DNA of 64,000 nucleotides from Trichostrongylus colubriformis (Eukaryota > Nematoda > Chromadorea > Rhabditida > Trichostrongylidae): positions 9,920,001-9,984,000 of the forward strand of contig OZ022259.1 of NCBI GenBank assembly GCA_963978905.1, read 5' to 3'. This document shows, piece after piece, positions 24,151 through 35,400 of the stretch. The notes below the pieces were generated by a model that ran no database searches, was not told the DNA's origin, and worked only from the letters and a program-made list of their open reading frames with translations. Position 1 is the first letter of the stretch. Every line of letters begins with the position of its first letter. A program made the translations under genes and the position numbers.

Positions 24151-24294
24151 ATAAGAACTCCTAAAATGAGTCACCCAAGTGAAAACTAGAAGTCCAGGAA
24201 GATTATGTAAGAAAAAACCCGGTGAAAGGAGCGCCCTGAGCTCTGAAGGAGCCTTCTTTTTTGGCCGGCCCCATTTGCAGTCACTGGTGGAAGG

Positions 24295-24534
24295 GGGTGT
24301 GTACCCTTAAGTCAGCATTTCGCACTACGACGAGCGGCGTGCAACGCAGTGTGTGCGAACTATGCGCGTCGCGGTAGTTGAGTCTTAGAGCGATTACACG
24401 GTATTGCTGGGGGCGCGATACGCAGTTGACGTGTTATCGCTTCGGAACTCAACAACACGGAGCCTTTAGCTCATCCGCATTGCTTCGCTTGCGACACACC
24501 GCGGTGCGAAATCCTGACATAAGGGTACACACCC
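24295..24534. mobile_element. Mutator-like MITE, subfamily B, GGTGGAA(G/T)G duplication
   Basis: Ends GGGTGTGTACCCTTAAGTCA and TGACATAAGGGTACACACCC are inverted. Flanks GGTGGAAGG (24,286-24,294) and GGTGGAATG (24,535-24,543) agree at 8 of 9 positions. It is homologous to the element at 5461. Confidence 0.85.
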
Positions 24535-24543
24535 GGTGGAATG

Positions 24544-24830
24544 TGGGGCTTATTTCTTACCAGTTGGCTGGCGCACACTACTATGCTCGAAACACCACGT
24601 ACGACAGTAAGTCGATCGAAATTGCTCGTTCTTTTGAGGACAGAGTATTTCAGTGCACGCTCCGCTCACAGTGGGCGGAGATTAACTTGATCCCTGTGTG
24701 GTTGGTTTTTACTTTTTGTCCGATGCCCTACCCATACCACATTTGTTCCATTTTCAGAGGTCGCTTTTCATATAATACCTTATTTCGTGACAGACGGACG
24801 GAGGGACGTACAGACAGACGAAACGTTCTA
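24544..24830 (+). mobile_element. 5'-truncated SINE body and tail
   Basis: Contains ACCAGTTGGCTGGCGCACAC, then AGTGGGCGGAG, TATAATACCTTATTTCGTGA and a (GACGGACGGAGGGACG) tail. The same motifs follow a tRNA-like head on the minus strand at 35,893-35,290. The tRNA head is missing here. Confidence 0.65.
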
Positions 24831-25250
24831 TATATAGTAGGGATGTTTCTAGGCGTCCTATCCTATTTTTCTTCTCTTTCGTATTAGTAAGCATCTTTAC
24901 GTTATAATTAATGACCTTCCGATATTCAGCCCAAACTACTACCGCTGCTTCGAAGCGAGAGACTAGGGCTCGCGCTTTTTCAAATATCACTCTCGTTATT
25001 CCTCCAAAAGTGAAATGAGAGAATAGCACTAAATAAATAAACGGTTCCCTGCAACACACGAATGCCTAATAATGATTAGCAGTCGTCCACTGCGAGTACC
25101 AGCCATATAGACATGCCATCTTTATGACAGGCGCAAATGGGCTGTACTTGGAGATCTGGTCTTTACACGAGTAACTAGTAGCAACAACTAGTCCAGATCA
25201 AGTTTCAGTGGCAACATTCGTCACCTACCGTCAGGGCACCTTTTTCTTGA

Positions 25251-25670
25251 AGGTATCGTCCACGGAAAGATTAGTTTATTTGTCACCCTTATATTTATGT
25301 TGTATTTGCCTGATAAGGGCCGCATGCAAAGATTCACGCGAAATAGTGAGAATTCGGCCAAGATACAGCTCCCAAAATCCTTGGTCGGGTGGGCGAGACC
25401 TCCGAGTAATACTCCGTCCTGTCCTGTCGCGGTTGGGAACGGAGAGTGGGACTGTTTACGTAACTTTTTGTTCCTGCAACGCGTCTCTGACCGCGGCGGA
25501 CAACGGGGTGGGCATTTGCTCGGATGCCGCCCATCCAGCCAAGGCATTGTGGTGCTGTCTCTTCGCCGTATTCACATTTTTCGCATGAAAATTTGCATAC
25601 GGCCCACATTAGACAAATACAATATAAATTTTTAGGTAGCAGAAAAATCATTTCTTCGTGGACGATTCCT
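25251..25670. mobile_element. Palindromic element, family C
   Basis: Left AGGTATCGTCCACGGAAAG and right CTTCGTGGACGATTCCT are inverted. The left flank is TTGA (25,247-25,250). The right flank is TTAA (25,671-25,674), which is also the left duplication of the adjoining piggyBac-like element. Confidence 0.75.
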
Positions 25671-25674
25671 TTAA

Positions 25675-26641
25675 CCCATAACGGACGGCGTGCGCCACCC
25701 GTGGCGCACCCTAGAACTGGACCTGGGGACGGCGTGCGCCACCTGGCGGCGCACGATATTTAAAAAATTTTTCTTCTAATTTTCCTATATTTCCAAGAAT
25801 CTAATTATACACGTATACACTGCTAGTATTGGAGAATAGCATATGTTCTCAGGACCGGTGCAGCAAAAAGTTTACCAGAGATACAACAAATCAGACAAAT
25901 AGATGACAATAACCGTTTTTAGTTACAATATGCAAACTGTAGAATGTATGGCAAACTTGCAAACATGTCAAGCAATAGAAAGCCCTACATGAGGAATGTT
26001 TTGTGGTTACCCGTTGGCATGGAACCCCGTTCGTGTAAGCCGTAACAAAACCTGCGTTAGGTGCCGGCGTTTATCACAGTGTGGCGCGCCAACACCCTAG
26101 GCACGTTTTATTCCCGCATAATGAACGACAATGGAAGCCCGAAACAGCTAAAATGGTGAAACGAAGGATTAACCCAAAGTCAAACGAACAGAAAAATCAA
26201 GAAGAGCTTGAGAACAGTCCAGTGCATGTCAAATGTAGCAGAAGTGATATTTGGGCGTTCAGGAATACGAAAAAAAGCGAATAGGGTCGAGTGTGACAGA
26301 AAGTCAGAGAGCAATTCGTGCCGAAAAGCGAAGTGTATGATGACAAGGTCCTACGATAAATAGATTGCGTGTAGTGAAAACAAGAAGTGATAAGTGTAGT
26401 GAAAATGTGAAGTAACAAGAAATCGCTGAAGAGTTCAAGTGCGAACTGTGTTACTTTGGCGCGCGCCAACATTTGTTTTCCCGTCTGCACCCTCTTGACG
26501 AGATACCCATCCGCGTATGCTGGAACAAAACCTGTCCTGGGTGCCGGCGTGCGCCACCGGTGGCGCACGCCCGCGACACAAAAAAAAAACGCGCCCGTCC
26601 CAGAGGCCATCCCGCGCAAAAACGCTGCCGTCCGTTATGGG
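25675..26641. mobile_element. PiggyBac-like non-autonomous element, TTAA flanks
   Basis: Ends CCCATAACGGACGGC and GCCGTCCGTTATGGG are inverted. TTAA flanks both sides (25,671-25,674 and 26,642-26,645). TTAA duplication plus CCC-starting ends is the piggyBac signature. A subterminal GGCGTGCGCCACCxGTGGCGCAC palindrome is present near both ends. 967 bases, no transposase frame. Confidence 0.8.
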
Positions 26642-28819
26642 TTAAGTTTGGTGATGAAGTTACTGCCCACGGGCTTCACAAATGGTAATTTTCGACCGCT
26701 TCCATTTCGTTCTTAACAAACCATTATGCCTGAAGAGATCCAGAAATAAGTAAAAGCAGTTAGTAGTGATGCCATGAGTAAACGAAGAAAAGCGAAATGT
26801 TATCGAATGATAAATAGATAGAGTTGCCGTCTGAGAGACAGCGATACGCATGAAAATCGAAAATCGCACGTAGCTGTCGAAGACCTTTGACTTCTATGGT
26901 GGAGAAAATAGCAACTGAACGTGCTCGTGCAATCAATCGTAAAGTGTGGAAATGTTCATCGATCTGCAAGTGTTGACCATTTGCACAAGTACTGTTCGAA
27001 TACTTGTTTTATATATATTTTCAATAAGCTAGTGGTTTATGTACGGCGATGCAATGGAGCATCAAAGGAAAGAAGTATTATATTTTTGAGACACTGCTTG
27101 TGTGTTCAATTTGGAGTGCTTCAAAAATTCTACTGATAAGTTTAGATCTTTGCGCTCACAGTTATCGCGAAAGGGCGAGCGCCTTCCCCCCCCCCCACCC
27201 CTCTTCGGCCAGGACGTCCCATTGCCCTTATTTTCAGTCATCTTTCCAAATAATAATGTGGATTTGAAAAAATCTTAATCACATGGAACTACCTTGTGTG
27301 ACAGTAAACAATTACGAAGCGCTCAGGAAGCCCTACATTAATCGCCTCGATAGCTCTGAAGACCATTGCGTAGCTTCCCTGTTACTAGTCGATACTTTTA
27401 TTTATTAGAGATCATAAGCGAGATGACGGGTAGTGACCGCAACAGACGACACACACTGACATCCTCCACTAACGAACTGATAAGAGATGATTACCATCAA
27501 TTCGGAAGATTTTAACTTTTCGTCATTAATTGCCATTTTCAGTAGCAAGTAGGAAATATCGGCCTATATCCTAAGTGCTGACTGCTGTAATTATTCCTTT
27601 TTTCGTTATGGTAGTTGACATGTATCGGTTTTCGGAGGGCTTCTACCAATGTCTGTTATTAATATGTATGACATCACCATTGTTACTGTTCACTCTTCAT
27701 TCATCACCAAATCGGAGAAACGCTACATGATGCATTCAGTAAATATATGAATGATACGATTGATGTTATCGACCTGGTGACATTTATGCGACCCACCAAA
27801 AGAGGCATGTAATGACACTGATTTGTCAGTGGAATGTGAAATGCACTTATTGTCAAAGGTGCCCGAACACTTGCACAGTTCAGATAGCCATACCACCTTT
27901 TGTAAATTCAAATTAGTTTTTGGATCTTTTGGACAAATCGGACTCGATTTTAGACTTGTGCACTTTGCGTTTTTTTTTTACTTGTAGTGCTCTCTTGAAT
28001 GACTCACCAAGAAGACACGTTCCCTGGTTCAGTCTTATTGTTGGACGTGGCAGGATTGTAGACCAAAATAACTGAAGCGGGTCACTGCTCGATGCGAATA
28101 GCGTCACTGTGCGCAACAAGTGCCATCTTCGTTGTGAGTTGGCATCGCGCGAAGGGATATAGCCGCCGCGAGACGCTGTAAGGTGGGTGCAATTCGAGTG
28201 TCCTGACTCACATCCCTATAGCATTGAGTCAATCGTTATCTTCTCATCCATTCACGCCCACGCCGGTTGGATCTGGTTAATCGTATCATGGGTGGCTTGA
28301 CCCTCCGACCCCACACTACACACTAATCACCGGAAAACTCGCCTACTTTTTCCTCACTTTTTATTTTTTCACTGGCTGACTATTCACGGTCTTCTGATCA
28401 TAGAACATGACAACCACCCGGAGTGTGACTTTAAAATGTGGGCAGCATCCCGCCATCCTACTACCCGATGCTTCCCCATTGGAGCTCTGGCTTTCTTCAC
28501 CGCGTTTCCGAAAAAGAAACTCTCAAAATGCAAAGCAAAAGGGAGAAGCAATGAGGCACACGTCATTCTACTGCCTCTTCCATAAAGCTCCTTGGCGGCA
28601 TCTTATTTCCTGTTTTCCACATAACGCCTCTTGGAAGCATTCTACAAGATTAGCAATCTTCCATTTCTTCATTTAATAATTCAACTCTTTTTCCAACGAA
28701 TTATGACCATAGCTGACTCCCGTTTGCACTCGATGACTTCCTCTCAATTCACCAACTTTTTTACCCTCTCCGTCTCTTCAGCGGCAGTTTTGGCAGCTTG
28801 AGGAATAATTGTTGAACAT

Positions 28820-29290
28820 GAGGGAGGTGTCCAGTAGTGCAACAGTAGAGAGAGAACGGAATAAAATGGTCAAGGATGAGGAAGAAAGAACCTCAAAACC
28901 CTTATTGCTCTTGCTCTTTCGCCCTATCTGGTTCACTAGCCGCTGAGGGATATATGCAGACGGCGAGGGCTATAACAGTCGACCGTAAGCGCTGCTCCAC
29001 CCTCGCGGTATTTCGGTAAATGGATGCAAAAGGACGTGGGATGTCGCGATGAAACCCCAAGTTTCGCTTTCATTAGGCGTTTCGCCACAGCTCATCTCTT
29101 CTGCATTTCAATGTTCGTTCGAGAGGACCATGCTTCCCAGTTCTCATTTTCTCCTTACCTCTTGCGGTGCCTGTAAGAGAAGCTTTACAACTGAAATACC
29201 GGTTCTATTACAAAGTGATCTGTTTCACTCATTGCTTGATATCATTAATCCTTCATTGAACATTTTCACGCAGCCAAAAACATCACTATA
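28820..29290 (+). repeat. Dispersed repeat, family G, copy 2
   Basis: Shares the GGGATGTCGCGATGAAACCC, TTTCGCCACAGCTC and CATGCTTCCCAGTTCTCA region with 14,000-14,360 and, inverted, 56,500-57,060. It lies 167 bases before the GTPase start codon, so it may contribute promoter sequence. Confidence 0.55.
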
Positions 29291-29456
29291 GATTACGACA
29301 ATTTTATTATCTATGTTGAGATTTCGTTGGATTTCATTCAATTGATAGTGATTTGATAGCGATCACCATTTCTCATTCTGTCATATCTGCCAGAAGGGAG
29401 TTCATTCGCTAACTTCTCGTCGAGGCCGTTGGCCGTCTGGCTGTTTGGCCCGCCGG

Positions 29457-32400
29457 ATGCAGCCATACACGGCTTGCCTTCAAATCAATCGGCTCAAAGT
29501 TCTCATCTGTGGAGACAAACGTGAGTAAGAGTAATTGTAGATGATGGCACTCAAGTCTGAAGTCCATAAAAATTTGGCTCTATCATTTAGAAGTTCAACA
29601 CAGTGATAGAGGCAATGTGCGTCTTAAGGAATTCCAAAAGATGTCATTATCCGAAGAATAGGTGTCTAGGAAGCCTATCTGCCACAAAATTCCTTGCGAA
29701 AACGCCCTTAAGCTGTGGCGGAGGAGGCTTTTTCAGCTCCACCCGCCTTTCTGGCTCGGTCCGCCTCCTAGGGTCGACTTTGCCGAGGAATGACTGAGAT
29801 GTAGAGTGGCGAGCATGATAGCAGGGTGATACTTATCGTATCGTATCAAATGTTACCTTTACCACTGTCTTCAAGTCGCCACTTAAAGACAGCATAAGGG
29901 ATAATAGGTTAAGGAAAATCTCTAAAAGAATTCACTCACACAAAAACTATGGACCTGAGAAGCTTATTTATGGCGAAATCCCAGTCAAGTGGTAAATCCC
30001 AGTGGTGGGGGTAGTTCGGTTGTATCAATCATTCCAATCTTTGATACTGACCGGTGGATGTTTTCACCACAAAAATCGATACGTCATACATCACGTAATT
30101 CCATCTATGCGGCATTAATACGATACGATATGTATTATTCAGCTATCATGCTCACTCCACCCCTAGGTCATTCTTCGGCAAAGTCAACGAGGCGAGGTCT
30201 GTCATCCAAAGGCGTCAGCTGTAACCGCCACGCCATTCCTGTGGCTCGGGGGCGTGCTTTCGAAGCGGACTTCGCCGCAAATAGTCTTCCTATACCGCTA
30301 GTTTCCATTAAGTGACTTCTTCCAGAGATTTCTCAATAATCACATTATCCTTATCACTGTCTTCAAACTAGACCATTGAGGAATTGTTCAAAGTTCGCGA
30401 TTTAGGCGTATCATTCATCTGATCGATACGCATTTTATTCTTTTCACGTGAATCACTTGATCAATATGTATCTTTTTCTTTCCGCCAAAATCGCTCGTGC
30501 TGCGCGAGTCGCGAACTCTGAACAATACCTCAGAGTTTTCGATTGTACATCAGGCGATTTGTCGATCATGAGCAGCTCGGTGTTAGGATCAGTGTGTGTG
30601 CAGATATGACAGCGAATCGCTTCGCGGCGTTTCACTCGCGGCGCCACCAGTACGACTCGCCGTATCGATTGCCCTCGGGAGCTGCGTCACGTCTGCGCTT
30701 CCACTCATGCCACTCTGCCTCGCTTGAAGGCAGCCATGCCGTGCCACTGGCACTCGCACCCGCCGCGCCGCTCGCCGCGGGCGGCCACGCGATTCGCTGT
30801 CATATCCGCGGAAACCCTTAGGATCAAGACATCATTTTCCGTCCACTCATTTTCACCCTACTCACATCCATCTCATCACCCAATCCCTGGTCGCACAATC
30901 GCGTAATCGCTTAGTTGCCTGGTCGGCTAATCGATATGTATCCTTGTCCCGTGTTTTCTCGTCACCTGAATCGTCAGCTCTGAATAATGTTCAACTTAAC
31001 TGAGCATTCAGGTCTCGCCATACAGTTCCAATGTCATCCTTATTGGGTCGGGAGGGGAGAGGGGGGGGGGGGATATTGAAGAATGCTGCACATTCAACTG
31101 TATGCTCTTTCCTAAGCTTAGGGAGAGGCCTACCTCCTCTCTTCCGAAGCTTTAGAGAAAATAGCGGCAGATGTGGAGCACTGTGGGCTGCGATCTCTTC
31201 GGTAAAACCCCACCATTCCTTGTAATCTTGTTCCTGGAATTGTGAACTTGGGTGATGGCGAATCGGTTCTTTGCCTTTGGGCTTGCTGATGCGTGTATTC
31301 CTCTCGAAAATTTATCATCCACCACTGCAATCATCGACATTATCAGCGGCTACTGTAACGTCTTTTTCCTTATTTCACGTTAGCAGATGCACAAGTTCGC
31401 TGATGATGTCATTAACGTTGCCGTGATATACACAACCAGCTCCTCAACGAATTCTGTCATTGGCTTGCTAACCTCTTTTGTGCCGTCTACATCCACAGAA
31501 GAGCATGTCACGTGTTGCGGATAACCACCACACATCACAGATCTACCTGGCCCCGATCAAAACACGGATGCTGCGCATTGGAGCATACGTTCGTCACAGA
31601 TCCTCCTTCTTTCTTCATTTTCTTCCTTCAAAAAATGCATGTCCAAGTTCAATCGCAAATCTCTCATTCTCGAAACCAGAACTCATCATCCTAGCTAGTG
31701 CCACTGAAATCTAGTCAATTGTGTGTGTCTCATTTTTTAGAAGCGATCCAATGCATAGTCTTTAAAAGCACATTCCAGGATTATTGGGATATCACATCTC
31801 CTGCCGTGGATGGATAGTTCGAACCAAGCCACGTAGGCTGTACCTTTACCGAGGCGTGGATGTCAGTTCCTGGAGCGTGCAGAACCAAAGAATCTAGCGC
31901 AACAGCTTGGCCCCGCCCAACCCAGCCGGGGGTGTGCTGCAAGTGTTCCGGTGCCTGGAGTGGGGTCAGGTCACTCAGTAGTGGGTTCACTTCACGAGGA
32001 GATTGGTTTGCTGCCAATTTCAAGATCTTGGCCAGTAGCTGGTCTACCTATGTCGAAGATAAGGGTCGAAGACTAAAGGCAGACCCCCGGCTGAGGTGGG
32101 CGGGGCCGAGCTGTTGCGCTAGATTCTTTGACTCTGCACACCCCAGGAACTGACACCCGCGCCTCGGTAAAGGTACAGCCTACGTGGCTTGGGTCGATCC
32201 ATCCATCCACGGCAGGAGATGTGATATCCTGATAATCCTAGAATCTGCCTTTAAATTCATGCTCTTATTAGACTCTCGCTAACGTCTTCATTTGAGGTGT
32301 CGGTAAAACGTCACTGATACATGCGTTTCGCGATGATTATTTCACGGAGAACGTGCAAGAGACCGGTGAAATGGTCTGTAAAATGCATTACATACAAGAT

Positions 32401-35400
32401 CGTCGAACGCTATTCCAGGTAAACCATGTAGTAGAGAATATTATCGAGAACACCAATCACCGACATCTCGAGGTACACCATGTACATTTTTCGACCACAC
32501 TGGTAGTAGTACGAGTGGTTATAATAGCGAACAGTCACGGTTTTATGTGCTTGATACATAACCAAGACCACTTAGCCATTATTACGTTCACCGGGGCGAA
32601 GGGTATCATGCAGAACGATACTTATCGTGTCGTATTAAAGCCGTGTCTATCAAAATGACGTGGTGCTTGGCGTATAAGCTTTCGTGGTGAAAACGTCCAT
32701 CGGTCAGTATCAAAGATTAGAAAGGATGAAATAATCGAGTTACCCCTAACGCTGCCTTTAAGCACCAAATGCACAGCAAATGAATACACTTCGTACTCCA
32801 TTGTGAATGAACGAAGCGTTACCACCGCTGAACTTGAGAAGTGATAGGCTTCCAAAGGGTTATCAGTTGAGCTAGCTTAGTCCATTTTCATGCTACAGTA
32901 CTATCGTGTTATCCGCGCAGTACTGTGGATAGCTCAACTGGTCGATAAAATGGGCATTCAACTACACCTGTAGTTACCTTCCTTCTTTAGTTTTTCTTGA
33001 TGCCAGCGCTTTGCATGCGTCTGCGGTCTCCACTGAGCTTTCATACTAATGCGATTAGCAGAATAAGGTCAAGGTAGGTTAGGAGGGGAGAGGGAGGTGG
33101 AAGGGAGAGGAGGTGCGACTTCACGTTTCATGGCTCTATCACAACCGCGCACTATTGTTCACAAGCACGAAAAGACGTGACAAACATGGCCATAAGGATA
33201 CGAATTTCAACCTGAACCTGGGGAAAGGAAAGGAGCTTAGAGTGAGTGAACTGCTAGGAAGGCTCTTCAGCAACGCCCTATGCGCTATTGCACGTGTATA
33301 CGACCCGCGACATAGAACGTGAAGTCGCGTTTCCCCGCTGACCCACATTGACCAGCAGAGTAGGCGGAATCAGTAAAATTTGATGATGAATTGGAGATGT
33401 ATCGATCGGAACAATCATGCTCGTGGAATTGTGGAATCCGTGCAATAGGATCAAGTACGTATATGTTGTTCCGACCCGCCCGCTTCAGAACGTATCTAGC
33501 AGTTTCCACGAATTTGCTAATTTCAGGGTGTTCGTCGGGAGAGTCCATATAGGCTGGGTCATGCGAGGAGGCAGCGAAAGAGCCCTTTAGAGAGCAGCCA
33601 AATCACAGTGTAGGCAGCAAAGCATTTTTCGCTTACGGTGACGCTATTCACGTGACGCGGGGATCTACGTAGTCGGACAGGGGTGTGTGCAGATATGACG
33701 GAGAATCGCTTCGCGGCGTCACCGGTACGACTTGCGAAACGATTGCTCTTGGGAGCCCAGCAAAGCGTGGCTGCGTCACCTCTGCGCTTCCACCCATGCC
33801 ACACTGCCTCGCTTTAAGGCTGCCATGCACTGCCACTGGCACTCGCACCCGCCGCGCCGCTCGCCGCGAGCGGCCACGCGATTCTCTGTCATATCTGCAC
33901 ACACCCAGCCTCGAGCGTGTCGCCCTTGTCAATAACTTCTATCGCAGACAATGGAGCAGCCCGGAAAACTTGATGAAACTGATCAAAGGTTTTCACCTTG
34001 GATTGCAGATGGTCGAACTCCACGTTGGACGATTGGTACCACCAGATGCTTCCAACGCCCATGCCATTCTCCTTCTTTTCGACGACGAATCAACAGCGAC
34101 TCTAAACAGGATTAAAGTATACGTGAGTAGATGGACTCTTTTTTCAATTCGCGCCCTCGGACAGTTATGTTGTTTGCACTCCAACTTGTCACTACTACAA
34201 TTTAAAAGGCTTGTTGTCAATTCATATAACATGGATCCTTTATCGGAATTTCCCTCATGGTTTCATGGAAACGTCCACTGAAATCTGAGTTTTTACTTGC
34301 TCCCATACAGCTGTTGTATTTGTTCATTACGAGCCACATGTAAGGTTTCAGATGAAAAAATCGGAGGCCAGCAGAGATAGTTCTCTACAAAGTTTTTCCA
34401 TAACAGGTGAAGGACTGCTCACCTGTGGTTGGCAACTTTGAGCAAATATAAACTTGAAATAACAATAAAATAGAAGACAAAACTCGGCCACGGTGATCTT
34501 GAATTTATGGACCAACCTAATGAGACTGCACTCGGTACTATTTATTTGTCTATTTATTTTATTGCACGGCACGCTGTACGAAAAAAATGTGCTTGTTACT
34601 TCACACAGGAAAGCGTAAAAAGTGTAAGGGGCTCTCTGAATTCATAAAACAGTAGGCTTTGTCAGTGATTGGTTGTTCGAATGAATAAGCATGTTTGAGC
34701 GTTGACGGACAACAGTACGGTGGCGTCGTTTATTCCTGAGCACAGGGGTGAAAAGAGCTTCGCTTTAGGTGGGATAATTCGCTTATGTGCAAAGGGAGGA
34801 CTTTATATAAGGTTGAAAGTGGTTGCTTCCCTGTTCTTTTCCCCTACGCCGAGCTATTGCAATTATGCTCAGTGCACCTGAAACCCTTCGTGCACAATGA
34901 AAAAGCGATATCACAATGTCTATCCAACTTTTGCTCCCCCAAAATCAGCTCGAAACTGATCACAAGCAATGTACGCAATTAATCCATTTCAGTGGTATTC
35001 CAAAATTAACCTCTATTTCTCTCATGTGCCATTATTTCTTGTTCGAACAAAATGTGACTTAAGAAAGGTTAGTTTAATTTTATTCGACCATACACAAAGA
35101 TAAATGACACGATGGGAGGGTCCATAATGGTCACGCCTACCAAAAGTGAAGTTGAATTTAGTCTTTCAATCCCGATCTCGGAGAACGATTAAAAAACTCG
35201 ATGCATGCAGTGCGATATCTTGAATGTTCAGCTAAGCAAATGGTGAGTCCTTGATTTTATGTCCGGATTAATCCTTACCAAATATTGAACGCTACGCCTG
35301 TCTGTAAGTCCGTCCGCCCGTCCCTCCGTCCTCCGGTCTGTCACGAAATTAGGTATTATATTGAAAACGACCTGTGGAGATGGGAACAACTGTGGGATGA

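Larger units (their letters stand above)
22102..29456. other. Divergent intergenic region between nit-1 and the GTPase gene
   Basis: Both genes read outward from this 7.4-kb stretch, so it should hold both promoters. I found no exon in it. It is largely mobile DNA: elements at 23,237, 24,295, 24,544, 25,251 and 25,675, and a family G repeat at 28,820. From 26,650 to 28,800 I see only A/T-rich sequence and a C-run at about 27,186-27,196. Confidence 0.6.

Noticed and set aside
24378..24887. 169-codon plus-strand frame
   Set aside because: Spans a MITE (24,295-24,534) and a SINE body and tail; not a gene.
33685..34281. Longest-looking plus-strand frame (198 codons) as a single gene
   Set aside because: Its first third is a Mutator-like MITE (33,681-33,906) that happens to be open in the same frame as GTPase exon 3 (34,009-34,122); the exon has its own acceptor and donor.
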